From an uncultured Gammaproteobacteria bacterium (GTDB lineage Bacteria; Pseudomonadota; Gammaproteobacteria; Pseudomonadales; Pseudohongiellaceae): a stretch of 64,000 bases of DNA. A model generated the notes under the pieces. That model had not been told where the DNA came from and ran no database searches. It was given only the letters and a program-made list of their open reading frames with translations. Of this stretch, positions 1 to 8,567 are shown piece after piece; positions within the stretch are counted from its first letter, which is position 1, and each line of letters begins with the position of its first letter. Where the stretch lies: positions 184,454 to 248,453 of the forward strand of contig CAJXRP010000001.1 in NCBI GenBank assembly GCA_913060495.1. Reading direction: 5' to 3'. The position numbers and the translations under genes were made by a program.

Positions 1-95
1 CAACTTCCGCTGATAGCTTGCAGGTAGCTAAGGCTAGAGGCAAACAGCCACGCGGGAATTAACCCCTGTGGAGCAATTTACAGTATTATTCGCCC

Positions 96-1229
96 ATGAT
101 TGCGCAACTGAAAAAAATCACCCTAGTTTCCCTGCTGATGGCACTGCCGTTGATTAGCTTGCAGCCTAGTTTAGCGCTGCAGGTCACGGGGCTATATAGT
201 CAGCAAATACCCGTCATCAATGATGGCGAGGCTGAGCGTAATAGGGCTTTTAAGGAGGCGTTAGCCGCCGTAGTTGTGAAAGTTAGCGGAGATCCACGTT
301 GGTTGGAGAACCCGAGTATTGAGAGAGCTATAGCCCAGGCACAGAATTACGTTGAGGCCACCAGCTATATCAGTGAATCCATTCAGCTGCCTCTCGAAGA
401 CAATACAGCCTCTGGAGACGCCGACACGGAGCAATTCTATACGGCTGAACAGCGCATTATTTCAGTTAACTTCGCGGCAGGGCTTATCGACGAATTGCTA
501 GCGGAAGCGAATATACCTGTTTGGGACGGCAATAGGCCTAGTGTATTGGTCTGGATGGTGTTGCAGAGCTCATCGGGAGACCGTGAATTTTTGACCGCCG
601 ATAGCAATCCTGAAATTGTTAAGGTGATGCAGGATTTTGCTCTAGCTCGCGGATTGCCTATCATCTTTCCTGTTCTGGATTTCGAGGATCGCAGAGCGCT
701 CACCGAAAATATTGCCTGGAATCTCGATGAAGCAGCTATTTCTGGAGCAAGTGCGCGTTATGGAGCGGACAGCATCTTAGCCGGCCGCCTGCATTTTACC
801 GCTAGTGGTGAACTAGTAGGTCTTTGGCAGTTTCAGTTTCAGGAAGAAGCGGATGTGTTCGACGGCTTCGATAGTGAACTCCAATCGTATTTGTACGATC
901 CTCTGAATCGAATTACCACGCGACTCGCTGGCTATTTCGCTATCCTTCCTGAATCGATCGAAGGTGAAACTATTCGGCTTCGCATTGATGGTATCAAGGA
1001 TCTGAATGCCTATTCTTCCTTGCTCAACTACGTAGAAAACCTCGGTCTGGTAGATACAGTGACCACGGCGGAGGTTGACGGTGAGAGGATCGAGCTGCGA
1101 TTAGGTTTGGTGGGTGATACGCGACAACTGTATGAACAGATAGCGCTAGATCGTGACCTCTTACCAATCAACAACACTCTAGAAGACAGCAGCCTCTCGA
1201 CGTTGTTGCATTACCGCTGGACCCGATAG
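96..1229 (+). CDS. DUF2066 family exported protein
   Basis: Conserved gammaproteobacterial protein of unknown function, 377 aa. Residues 1-27 look like a Sec signal peptide (MIAQLKK, a hydrophobic core, then a cut near SLA), so the mature protein should be periplasmic or outer-membrane associated. The rest is soluble alpha/beta sequence with no catalytic motif I recognise. The gene lies 3 bp upstream of hda, the usual position of DUF2066 genes in this group, so the two are probably co-transcribed. The family call rests on this context plus general sequence resemblance; the function is unknown. Confidence 0.8.
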   Translation: MIAQLKKITLVSLLMALPLISLQPSLALQVTGLYSQQIPVINDGEAERNRAFKEALAAVVVKVSGDPRWLENPSIERAIAQAQNYVEATSYISESIQLPLEDNTASGDADTEQFYTAEQRIISVNFAAGLIDELLAEANIPVWDGNRPSVLVWMVLQSSSGDREFLTADSNPEIVKVMQDFALARGLPIIFPVLDFEDRRALTENIAWNLDEAAISGASARYGADSILAGRLHFTASGELVGLWQFQFQEEADVFDGFDSELQSYLYDPLNRITTRLAGYFAILPESIEGETIRLRIDGIKDLNAYSSLLNYVENLGLVDTVTTAEVDGERIELRLGLVGDTRQLYEQIALDRDLLPINNTLEDSSLSTLLHYRWTR

Positions 1230-1232
1230 CCA

Positions 1233-1931
1233 ATGCCAATTTCTAATGCTGATCAGCTAACGCTGGGCGTTGGTCTTAATGACGACGCGCAATTCGAAAA
1301 CTTCTTCGTAAGCGATGTAAATCAATCTCTGGTGAGTGCGCTCGCCGCAGGCGGGGAAGAACCGTTTCTCTATATCTGGGGCAATGGCTCACCCGGGCTC
1401 AGTCACCTTTTGCAGGCGTCTTGCAACAAGGCCACCGCCGAAGGGCGCGGGGCCATCTATGTGCCGTTAGCAGATCGCGAGCAGTTTGCGCCACAAATTC
1501 TAGAGGGGGCAGAGTCCCTTTCTTTAGTTTGCATCGATGACATCGAAAATATTGCCGGTGATGTTGAGTGGGAAGCAGCGCTGTTCACTGCGTTCAATGC
1601 GATGCGACAGACTGGCACCCAATTACTTGTTGCAGGCCATATGGCCGCTCAACAATTGCAAATCCAATTGCCCGATTTACATTCGCGCCTGCAATCAGGC
1701 TTGTTGTTTCAACTCTTCGAGCTAAGCGATGAAGATAAATTGTCAGCGCTACAGTTACGCGCAAGGCAGCGGGGTTTTGACTTGCCGGATGCGGTGGGGG
1801 AATTTATTTTATTGAGAGCGGAGCGAAACCTGTCAGCTCTAATGGGGATATTAGATGAGTTGGATCACAGCTCCCTGCAGCAGCAACGAAAGCTTACCGT
1901 GCCGTTAGTGAAGTCCACGCTAGGTTGGTGA
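1233..1931 (+). CDS. hda: DnaA inactivator Hda
   Basis: AAA+ protein of 232 aa that, with the DNA-loaded sliding clamp, stimulates DnaA-ATP hydrolysis to prevent re-initiation of replication. A clamp-binding motif QLTLGV sits at residues 8-13. A degenerate P-loop region (WGNGSPGLSHLL) is at about 49-60. The C-terminal half contains SRLQSGLLFQL, where the box VII arginine finger lies, followed by SDEDKLSALQLRARQRGF, which is diagnostic of Hda rather than DnaA. There is no DNA-binding domain IV, as expected. The start lies 3 bp after the DUF2066 stop. The clamp motif ends in GV where many homologues have PL, a small divergence. Confidence 0.92.
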   Translation: MPISNADQLTLGVGLNDDAQFENFFVSDVNQSLVSALAAGGEEPFLYIWGNGSPGLSHLLQASCNKATAEGRGAIYVPLADREQFAPQILEGAESLSLVCIDDIENIAGDVEWEAALFTAFNAMRQTGTQLLVAGHMAAQQLQIQLPDLHSRLQSGLLFQLFELSDEDKLSALQLRARQRGFDLPDAVGEFILLRAERNLSALMGILDELDHSSLQQQRKLTVPLVKSTLGW

Positions 1932-1971
1932 AGCGAGTCTGTCAGAAATATTAGCTAAGGAATCAGAACTG

Positions 1972-2352
1972 CTACAGAGGTACGTTGTAGTGATCTCGAT
2001 ATTTCCGAATAAACAATATCATTAGCACGAAGATCACCGTGCACAGCGTGGCCTCGACCAGTCCCAGCCAGAATCGCCCTGGCTCGAATGCGACCAAAAC
2101 CCCGTGCATGAAATACAAGAGGATGGCGAATGACACCCAGCCATAGGTTCGCAGGTTCGCATAGTGCAGACCGCGCGCGAATATCAGTAAGGGAGTGACT
2201 TGGATGACCCAGATCACCAAGCTCGCAGGACGAAACTCTCCAAACACCATCACCGCGCTAACCACAAAGTAGGCCAGCAAGGCGTAATAGGCAACGAGAG
2301 TCGACTTGCGCAATAGCTCGATAGATGGGGGTAGGGTGTTGCTCGATGTCAT
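1972..2352 (-). CDS. DUF2069 membrane protein
   Basis: Small integral membrane protein, 126 aa, with about four predicted membrane segments (residues roughly 18-38, 43-60, 70-90 and 97-114) and a short charged C-terminus (RKYRDHYNVPL). It matches the DUF2069 family in length and topology; the biochemical function is unknown. It is the last gene of a leftward cluster yihY-arsC-wrbA-DUF2069 found together in many gammaproteobacteria, 9 bp after the wrbA-like gene, so probably in the same transcript. Confidence 0.8.
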   Translation of the reverse strand: MTSSNTLPPSIELLRKSTLVAYYALLAYFVVSAVMVFGEFRPASLVIWVIQVTPLLIFARGLHYANLRTYGWVSFAILLYFMHGVLVAFEPGRFWLGLVEATLCTVIFVLMILFIRKYRDHYNVPL

Positions 2353-2361
2353 ATTCTTTAA

Positions 2362-2964
<603 letters not shown>

Positions 2965-3333
2965 TTATTCTCCCTTTCCCTTTTCAATCATGCCGAGGAC
3001 ATCTTCGGGCGGCCTCGCGATAATCGCCTTGTCACCCTTAACCACGATGGGGCGTTGTAACAGATGTGGATGCTTCTGCAGCAGATCCAGGACTATCTCC
3101 TGACTGAGTGTTTCGTCACCGAGGCCAAGCTCTTCGAAATCATCTTCGCTGTGTCGAATGATGTCTTGCAGTTGTAGGCCCAGTTTTTCTAGCAGCGATT
3201 TTAGTTCTTCGATGCTTGGTGGCGTCTCCAGGTAATAGATGATTTCTGGGCTGACATCGTTCTCTTCGAGAAGGGCTAAAGCTGCTCGGGATTTAGAGCA
3301 TTCAGGGTTGTGGTAGATGCGAATTTTAGTCAC
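2965..3333 (-). CDS. arsC: ArsC/YffB-family reductase
   Basis: Thioredoxin-fold protein of 122 aa in the ArsC (glutaredoxin-coupled arsenate reductase) family. The N-terminus IRIYHNPECSKSR carries the single nucleophilic Cys of the CxxS type, and RPIVVKGDKAIIARPPEDV near residues 94-112 is the conserved substrate-side segment. The start is GTG and overlaps the yihY stop by 4 bp (GTGA), which indicates translational coupling. No arsB or arsR is nearby, so a housekeeping role is as likely as arsenic resistance. The symbol reflects the family rather than proven arsenate reduction. Confidence 0.82.
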   Translation of the reverse strand: MTKIRIYHNPECSKSRAALALLEENDVSPEIIYYLETPPSIEELKSLLEKLGLQLQDIIRHSEDDFEELGLGDETLSQEIVLDLLQKHPHLLQRPIVVKGDKAIIARPPEDVLGMIEKGKGE

Positions 3334-4697
3334 TTAATGTCTCCTCCGGAGTCTGCCTGTTGCACTGTTCCATCTGAAAATTTCTTATCTCCCAACTCCT
3401 GCTTAACTGTCTCATCGAGAACTTTGTAAAAATCTTTCACTAGGAGTTGATCGTTTGTAGTCGCTGACTTCAGTGTATCTGCATTGTAGCTGCGTAGTGC
3501 TTTCCACACATCATACAAAGTGCAACTCGCCACGGATTTTGTCGGTAAGTAGCAGGGTGGTTCATCTGCAGTTCTGCTGATGAGTCCTATTTTCTCCAGC
3601 GCTAGCAGTGAATCCTCGATCACTATTGGATGGCCGCTTAGAGTCTGCGCAAGTTCTACCTCGTCTAATGGAGCAAGGCCCGCATTGAAGCGATTGATTA
3701 TCGCCGCTGCAACTGACAGTCCCAGTTCTTCATGCTGCGCAATGCTGAGATTATTCTCGCCACGTATTGCTCGCGTCTTAGATGGATACTGGTGATAGTA
3801 GGCGATGCTGCTACCTATAAGAGCGACAAGCCAACCTATATAGACGAAGAACATCACCGCTACGACGGAAGCGAAGGCGAGATAGATAGACTCTCGTGCA
3901 GAGGCGATAAAGAAGTCCTGAAAGACCGAGCCCATTAGCTTCCAGATAATGGTTGTGACGAGCCCGCCAATAAAGGCTGAAGCAAACTGCACCCGTGTAT
4001 TTGGGAGGAAGCTATAGGCAAACGCGAAGGCGAGGGACATTAAAAGTATTGGCGCGATAAAAGCCACAAACTCGATAATAAAAATACCGTAGCTTAGATT
4101 CTCTAAAAGGTTGCTGAAAAAATTCGTGTTGACCGAGGAGCTTATGGTGATCGACAGGAACAGCAGCAGCGGGCTCACTATCACGGCGAAAAGATATTCA
4201 CTGACGCGGCTCGCCCACGACCGGCCTTGTCGGACTGACCAGATGTAATTGAAGGAAGATTCTATCTTACGCATCATGTCCAAGACGAAGTAGAGCAGCA
4301 AGCCGACACTGGTGATACCGATCAGTTCAACTTGAATAGCATCCACATAGCCCAGAATTTCCGCTGTAAATGTTTCCGCCTCAGCCCCGAGGGGTTGCAG
4401 TAAGGTCAGTAGTGCGGGCTCTAGGGCATTGTGCACCCCTAAACCTTTCAGTACTGTGAAAGTGAGTGCAAGCAGGGGAAAGAAGCCAATTACCGTTGTG
4501 AAAACTAGGCTCATGGCACGCAGGGAGAGCTGCCCCTGCAATAGGTCGCGGATGATCGCCACGAAAATCTGGCTGCTTCTGACAGCTGTTCGTTCCCATA
4601 CCGGTAATTGAGCGCTATCAGGCTGCCAGAGGTAGCCATTGATGCTGGCTTTGACCTGTGTAATGAGGTTCTGCAGGCTTGTAATTGAAAGGCTCAT
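3330..4697 (-). CDS. yihY: YihY/BrkB-family inner-membrane protein
   Basis: Membrane protein of 455 aa with about six transmembrane segments between residues 45 and 300. The AMSLVFTTVIGFFPLLALTF segment near residue 60 is typical of the YihY/BrkB family. Residues 320-455 form a soluble tail that reads like a winged-helix domain (GLSVAAAIINRFN, LEKIGLISRT). The family was once annotated as RNase BN, but that assignment is obsolete; the function is not established. First gene of a leftward unit, overlapping the arsC-like gene by 4 bp. Confidence 0.85.
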   Translation of the reverse strand: MSLSITSLQNLITQVKASINGYLWQPDSAQLPVWERTAVRSSQIFVAIIRDLLQGQLSLRAMSLVFTTVIGFFPLLALTFTVLKGLGVHNALEPALLTLLQPLGAEAETFTAEILGYVDAIQVELIGITSVGLLLYFVLDMMRKIESSFNYIWSVRQGRSWASRVSEYLFAVIVSPLLLFLSITISSSVNTNFFSNLLENLSYGIFIIEFVAFIAPILLMSLAFAFAYSFLPNTRVQFASAFIGGLVTTIIWKLMGSVFQDFFIASARESIYLAFASVVAVMFFVYIGWLVALIGSSIAYYHQYPSKTRAIRGENNLSIAQHEELGLSVAAAIINRFNAGLAPLDEVELAQTLSGHPIVIEDSLLALEKIGLISRTADEPPCYLPTKSVASCTLYDVWKALRSYNADTLKSATTNDQLLVKDFYKVLDETVKQELGDKKFSDGTVQQADSGGDIK

Positions 4698-4818
4698 AAG
4701 GTGTGTTTCGCAGAATGATGCCAGCTAGTATACGTTATACGCCGACATTTCTCTGTTGCCCCGACACAGAATTGGCAGGGCGTGGTGGCATTGGTCTAGA
4801 TCGAACTTGCTCAGCCGC

Positions 4819-6564
4819 TTAGCTGAACAAATTTTCCAGAAAAGAAGCGATAGCGTCTGTTTCGATCAGTTGCTTCTCTTCGGCTACGCGATTCTTGTAT
4901 TCGATCATTCCGTCCGCTAGAGACCGTGGTGAAACGACTAGTCGATGGGGTATACCCATGAGCTCAGAATCGGCGAACTTTACGCCGGGACTGGTTTTCT
5001 TGTCGCGGTCGTCCAGCAATACTTCTACACCAAGCTTCTGCGCCTGCTCGTAAAGGCTGTTGCCAAACTCGGCGATTTTTTCCGACTTGTGGGCATCGAT
5101 CTGAATGATAACGAGCTGAAAGGGAGCGATTGCGCTGGGCCAGATGATTCCATGTGCATCGTGGTTTTGTTCGATGCAGGCAGCGACGACTCGCGTTACA
5201 CCGATGCCATAGCAGCCCATGGGCATGATTACAGCCTTGCCGTTCTCATCGAGTACCTTAGCGTTAAGAGCTTCACTGTATTTGGTGCCCAACTGAAAAA
5301 TATGACCGACTTCGATGCCACGTTTGATTGATAAGGTTCCCTTGCCATCGGGGCTGATATCGCCTTCGCGAACCTTGCGTATGTCCATGATGGCGTCGGG
5401 GCTACAGTCATCGTCCCAATTTGCGTTGATGAAATGATGGCCGGGCTTGTTCGCGCCACAGACAAAGTTGTGCATCTCGCTAGTGCTATTGTCAGCGATG
5501 CAGCGTATGCCTAAATCGGAGAGGCCAACAGGCCCTAGTGTGCCAACAGGGCATTCCACTTTTTTCTGAATCAGCTCATCGGCCGCAAATTCAAGAGGTG
5601 AGGCGAGCCCGCTGATTTTTGAAACTTTGGTTTCATTCAGCTCTTGGTCGCCACGCAGCAGCAGTGCGACTAAATCATTACTGCGCTCTCCCTTGTCGTT
5701 AGCAGCGTGTACGAATAGTGTCTTCAAAATTCGCTGCGGCGAGACTTCTAGTTTAGCCGCTACCTCTTCGATGGTATGCGCCTGATCCGTGTCTACCAGT
5801 TCGCGAGATTTCGGCTCGACGTCATCTTCCTCATCGATAGGCGCTGGCGCGCCAACAGCGAGCTCTATATTGGCCGCGTAGTCAGATTCGCTGCTAAAAA
5901 CGATTTCATCCTCACCGCTATCTGCGAGCACGTGAAATTCATGTGACGTACTGCCGCCAATATTGCCGGAATCGGCGATTACTGGACGGTAATTCAAGCC
6001 TAGGCGATCAAAGATGTTGCAGTAGGTCTGATGCATGATCGCGTAGGTTTCATCTAAACAAGCCTGACTGGCGTGAAACGAGTAGGCGTCTTTCATGATG
6101 AACTCTCGAGAGCGCATGACACCAAAACGTGGACGCCGTTCATCTCGAAACTTGGTTTGTATCTGATAAATATTCGCTGGCAGCTGGCGGTAACTGCTGT
6201 ATTCATTGCGCACAAGGTCGGTGATTACCTCCTCGTGAGTCGGGCCCAGGCAGAAGTCGCGGTCATGGCGATCCTTGAAGCGGGCGAGTTCAGGGCCCAT
6301 GTGTTCCCAGCGCCCAGATTCCTGCCAGAGTTCAGCGGGCTGAACTACAGGCATAGATATCTCCATGCCATCGGATTTATTCATCTCTTCACGAACGATC
6401 TGGCTGACTTTCTGAAGCACGCGTAGCCCTAGCGGCAGCCACGTATACAGCCCACTCGCGAGTTTACGGATTAGGCCGGCTCGTAACATCAGTTGATGGC
6501 TAACTATCTCAGCATCGGAAGGAGTCTCCTTAACTGTCGCTATTAGGTATTTACTCGCTCGCAT
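4819..6564 (-). CDS. proS: prolyl-tRNA synthetase
   Basis: Class II synthetase charging tRNA-Pro, 581 aa, the usual length of the bacterial type with an inserted editing domain. Motif 1 region [13 protein letters not shown], motif 2 [26 protein letters not shown] (here about residues 138-163) and motif 3 [12 protein letters not shown] are all visible. The INS editing domain occupies roughly residues 225-390, and the C-terminal anticodon-binding domain carries [23 protein letters not shown] start. Its cognate tRNA-Pro(UGG) lies far downstream in this window. Monocistronic, separated from the HU-like gene by a terminator. Confidence 0.97.
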   Translation of the reverse strand: MRASKYLIATVKETPSDAEIVSHQLMLRAGLIRKLASGLYTWLPLGLRVLQKVSQIVREEMNKSDGMEISMPVVQPAELWQESGRWEHMGPELARFKDRHDRDFCLGPTHEEVITDLVRNEYSSYRQLPANIYQIQTKFRDERRPRFGVMRSREFIMKDAYSFHASQACLDETYAIMHQTYCNIFDRLGLNYRPVIADSGNIGGSTSHEFHVLADSGEDEIVFSSESDYAANIELAVGAPAPIDEEDDVEPKSRELVDTDQAHTIEEVAAKLEVSPQRILKTLFVHAANDKGERSNDLVALLLRGDQELNETKVSKISGLASPLEFAADELIQKKVECPVGTLGPVGLSDLGIRCIADNSTSEMHNFVCGANKPGHHFINANWDDDCSPDAIMDIRKVREGDISPDGKGTLSIKRGIEVGHIFQLGTKYSEALNAKVLDENGKAVIMPMGCYGIGVTRVVAACIEQNHDAHGIIWPSAIAPFQLVIIQIDAHKSEKIAEFGNSLYEQAQKLGVEVLLDDRDKKTSPGVKFADSELMGIPHRLVVSPRSLADGMIEYKNRVAEEKQLIETDAIASFLENLFS

Positions 6565-6648
6565 GTTTGATCCAATTTTGGGTGTATGACGAATATTTTA
6601 GACTATTTTGGCAAATGACACTTTGCTAAATCAGCTACTGCAAAATGT

Positions 6649-6677
6649 AAGAAAGGCAGCCTAAGGCTGCCTTTCTT
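6649..6677. terminator. perfect hairpin terminator between HU-like gene and proS
   Basis: A 13-bp perfect stem (6649-6661 with 6665-6677) closes a 3-nt TAA loop; the stem has a GGCAGCC core flanked by A and T tracts. It lies 91 bp beyond the stop of the leftward HU-like gene, and on the minus strand the T-rich arm follows the GC core, as in intrinsic termination. It should end HU transcription and insulate proS. Confidence 0.8.
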
Positions 6678-6768
6678 ATGGTTCTCTATAGTATCTCTGG
6701 TTCAGAGCTAGCTGTTACGGCTAGGGCTCTATCAACACCAGGATCTAGAAGTCTCTGCTTCTGCCTTA

Positions 6769-7155
6769 TTATAGGGCAAATTCTTTGAGCTTCTTAAGAG
6801 GTAGTACCTTAACGCGTGTGCTAGCAGGCTTGCGCGGAATGTCCATCATCTCGCCAGGGCGGAAAGGATTAGGAACGTTCTTGCGAGCAGGACGTGCTGG
6901 ACGCTGCACAGATTTGATCTTCAACAAACCTGGTAGTGTGAATTCGCCAACTGCGCGCTTCTTCACGTGGCGTTCGATTAGAACACCTAGCTCTTCCAAA
7001 ACAGCAGCAACTTCTTTCTTGCTGATTGATGTGTTCTCTGAAATCTCGTTTAGGATTTCAGTCTTTGTGTACTTCTTTTGAATAGCTGGAGTTTTGCGTG
7101 TTTTTACAGCGCTAGTTTTTTTTGCAGCTTTCTTTGGTGATTTTTTAACAGCCAT
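6769..7155 (-). CDS. HU-family DNA-binding protein with Lys-rich tail
   Basis: Histone-like protein of 128 aa. Residues 1-28 are a basic Lys/Ala/Thr tail (KKSPKKAAKK and similar), not present in ordinary 90-aa HU. Residues 29-128 carry the HU fold: YTKTEILNEISENTSISKKEV (dimerising helices), a GEFTLPGLLKI strand, and the DNA-binding arm region RPARPARKNVPNPFRPGEMM. It probably binds and compacts DNA, with the tail adding non-specific affinity. Single gene, with a promoter-like -10 close upstream and a strong terminator downstream. Which paralogue it is cannot be told from the sequence. Confidence 0.85.
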   Translation of the reverse strand: MAVKKSPKKAAKKTSAVKTRKTPAIQKKYTKTEILNEISENTSISKKEVAAVLEELGVLIERHVKKRAVGEFTLPGLLKIKSVQRPARPARKNVPNPFRPGEMMDIPRKPASTRVKVLPLKKLKEFAL

Positions 7156-7177
7156 GCCCGCTCTCTTTCAGTTATAA

Positions 7178-7183
7178 ATTATA
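7178..7183 (-). promoter_or_regulatory. -10 box of the HU-like gene
   Basis: The minus strand reads TATAAT here, 22 bp upstream of the ATG. Seventeen bp further upstream is only a weak -35 (CTTAGA). A GAGAG Shine-Dalgarno lies between this box and the start. The -10 is a perfect match; the rest is inference. Confidence 0.5.
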
Positions 7184-7257
7184 AGTTAAGTAGAATTCGT
7201 TCTAAGATTAATGCTTTTTAAAATCTTGTTCCGAGTAGTGAGACTTGGTTTTACGAG

Positions 7258-7285
7258 TTAATTCTGGTTTCTGCTCCAGAATTAA
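7258..7285. other. 10-bp perfect inverted repeat upstream of the HU-like gene
   Basis: TTAATTCTGG at 7258-7267 is exactly repeated in reverse complement at 7276-7285, with an 8-nt loop. It lies about 75-100 bp upstream of the -10 box of the HU-like gene. It could be a regulator site or the hairpin of an untranslated RNA; no T-tract follows on either strand. Confidence 0.4.
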
Positions 7286-7997
7286 AATTCCGCTGTCTCT
7301 CAGGGGGTGTATTTATAAATCATTCACATAGCGCTAGCAAGTAAATATAGCAACTTTCCTGCGTAAGCTTACGGTTTATCAATATACCGGTAATTAAAGG
7401 GTCAAAATTACAGATTAGCTCGCGAGTAGGTACATAAAATTGGGAATATTTGCCACATAAAAGATTTGCTTTGTCAAACTACTTCAGTGCTAGTTTTAGT
7501 TTCGGTTCAGAGTTTCAGCCTGAAGATTTTTCAGGGTGAAAATGTAGATTCTCAAATTGAATCAAATCTAAAAGCTGTGGCCGTAATTTATCTTTTGGCC
7601 CTGCCTTGTTGGCTATAAAAATAATGATGGACACTGAGTGGAATATTTAGCGTCTATTCTGTTTCCGGCTTGGCGGAAGAATTGAGCAGTGAGAGCTGCT
7701 AGATCAATTCCTTTGTTAGAAATCCGGTGGCCCCGAATGAGTGGAGGTATGGATAATCCTTTTAACTGGAAGCAAGTTTTCGCTTAAACGATGATAAGGC
7801 GCTTTGCCTAGGAGCAGAGATCAGAGAATAGCCGTGCTATCTAAAACTGTGAATTCTCTAAGAAATAGGCATAAAACGGCCATGAAATGTCAGGACTAAG
7901 GTAAGAAGTACGCCATAGGAGTCAATGGGAGGTGAAAAGAGCCGAAAGAGAGGGAAAGAGAACGTAAAGATAGGTGCGAGAGAAAATCCATATAAGG
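7286..7997. other. long non-coding gap, no gene recognised
   Basis: The HU start and the fmdB start are separated by about 940 bp, unusually long for this window. The stretch is visibly more AT-rich than the flanking genes. I see no reading frame with family resemblance on either strand. The only structures found are the inverted repeat at 7258-7285 and a small hairpin CCTGAA/TTCAGG at 7519-7535. A small RNA or a decayed gene is possible, but neither is supported. Confidence 0.5.
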
Positions 7998-8003
7998 TAT
8001 AAT
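7998..8003 (+). promoter_or_regulatory. -10 box for fmdB-aspS
   Basis: A perfect TATAAT lies about 95 bp upstream of fmdB. A good -35 is not visible 16-18 bp upstream, so the assignment rests on the -10 and its position. The fmdB Shine-Dalgarno AAGGAA is at 8084-8089. Confidence 0.45.
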
Positions 8004-8098
8004 CGCCGGCTTTTAGCAGCTCTCGCTCAGCTAAGTCGCGGGTCTGGACTGGATAATCGGTCTCAGCGGCGATATTTGAGTCCAAGGAAAGAAGTTCG

Positions 8099-8467
8099 AT
8101 GCCGATTTACGAATACCAGTGCAAGAAATGCGAGCACCAGCTGGAGGCTCTGCAGAAGATGAGCGAGAAGCCATTACTGGATTGTCCTGCTTGTGGAAAG
8201 CCCGCTTTAAACAAGCTGGTTTCGGCGGCGAGCTTTCGCTTAAAAGGTGGCGGCTGGTACGAGACGGACTTCAAGACGGGTAACAAGAAGCAGCTTGCCG
8301 AATCCGAGTCCGCCGCTCCAAGTAAAGGCAATTCTGAAAAGTCCGCTGCTGGTAAAGCTGACTCATCTTCGGGTAAAGACAGCGGGAAATCTGCCACCGG
8401 CAAGGAAACTGCAAAGAATAAGAGCAAAGACAGCAAAAAGACGTCTTCAAAAACCTCTTCTAGTTAG
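8099..8467 (+). CDS. FmdB-family zinc-ribbon protein
   Basis: Small protein of 122 aa with an N-terminal zinc ribbon: MPIYEYQCKKCEHQLE, then DCPACGKPAL, giving two CxxC pairs, and the SFRLKGGGWYETDF segment typical of FmdB/CxxC_CXXC_SSSS proteins. From about residue 60 it is a low-complexity Ser/Lys/Gly tail (SSGKDSGKSATGKET) that is likely disordered. In this bacterial group the gene habitually sits just before aspS, as here. Its role is unknown; a regulatory or nucleic-acid-binding function is only inferred. Confidence 0.85.
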   Translation: MPIYEYQCKKCEHQLEALQKMSEKPLLDCPACGKPALNKLVSAASFRLKGGGWYETDFKTGNKKQLAESESAAPSKGNSEKSAAGKADSSSGKDSGKSATGKETAKNKSKDSKKTSSKTSSS

Positions 8468-8478
8468 TCAATAAATTA

Positions 8479-8532
8479 GGCGCCAGCCTCTACTCGGCTG
8501 GTCGCCACTAGATATTCCGCTTTAGAAGCGGA
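8479..8532 (+). other. two hairpins in the fmdB-aspS spacer
   Basis: GGCGCCAGCC (8479-8488) pairs with GGCTGGTCGCC (8496-8506), leaving one bulged T and a 7-nt loop. A second hairpin pairs TCCGCTT (8516-8522) with AAGCGGA (8526-8532) around a TAG loop. Neither is followed by a T-run. They may set 3'-end stability of the fmdB message or structure the aspS leader. Confidence 0.45.
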
Positions 8533-8567
8533 TCAACATACAGAAAGTATTTAAACAGGACAATGCT

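Noticed and set aside
1..95. Possible truncated gene at the left edge
   Set aside because: No start codon plus coding resemblance could be supported on either strand in 95 bp.
2965..3333. An arsenic resistance operon around the ArsC-like gene
   Set aside because: No arsB, acr3 or arsR nearby; the neighbours are conserved housekeeping genes.
3330..4697. Annotation of the YihY-like gene as ribonuclease BN
   Set aside because: The RNase BN activity belongs to a different protein family; the old name is misleading.
7858..8085. 75-codon leftward frame upstream of fmdB
   Set aside because: Overlaps the likely fmdB promoter, has no Shine-Dalgarno and no recognisable motif.
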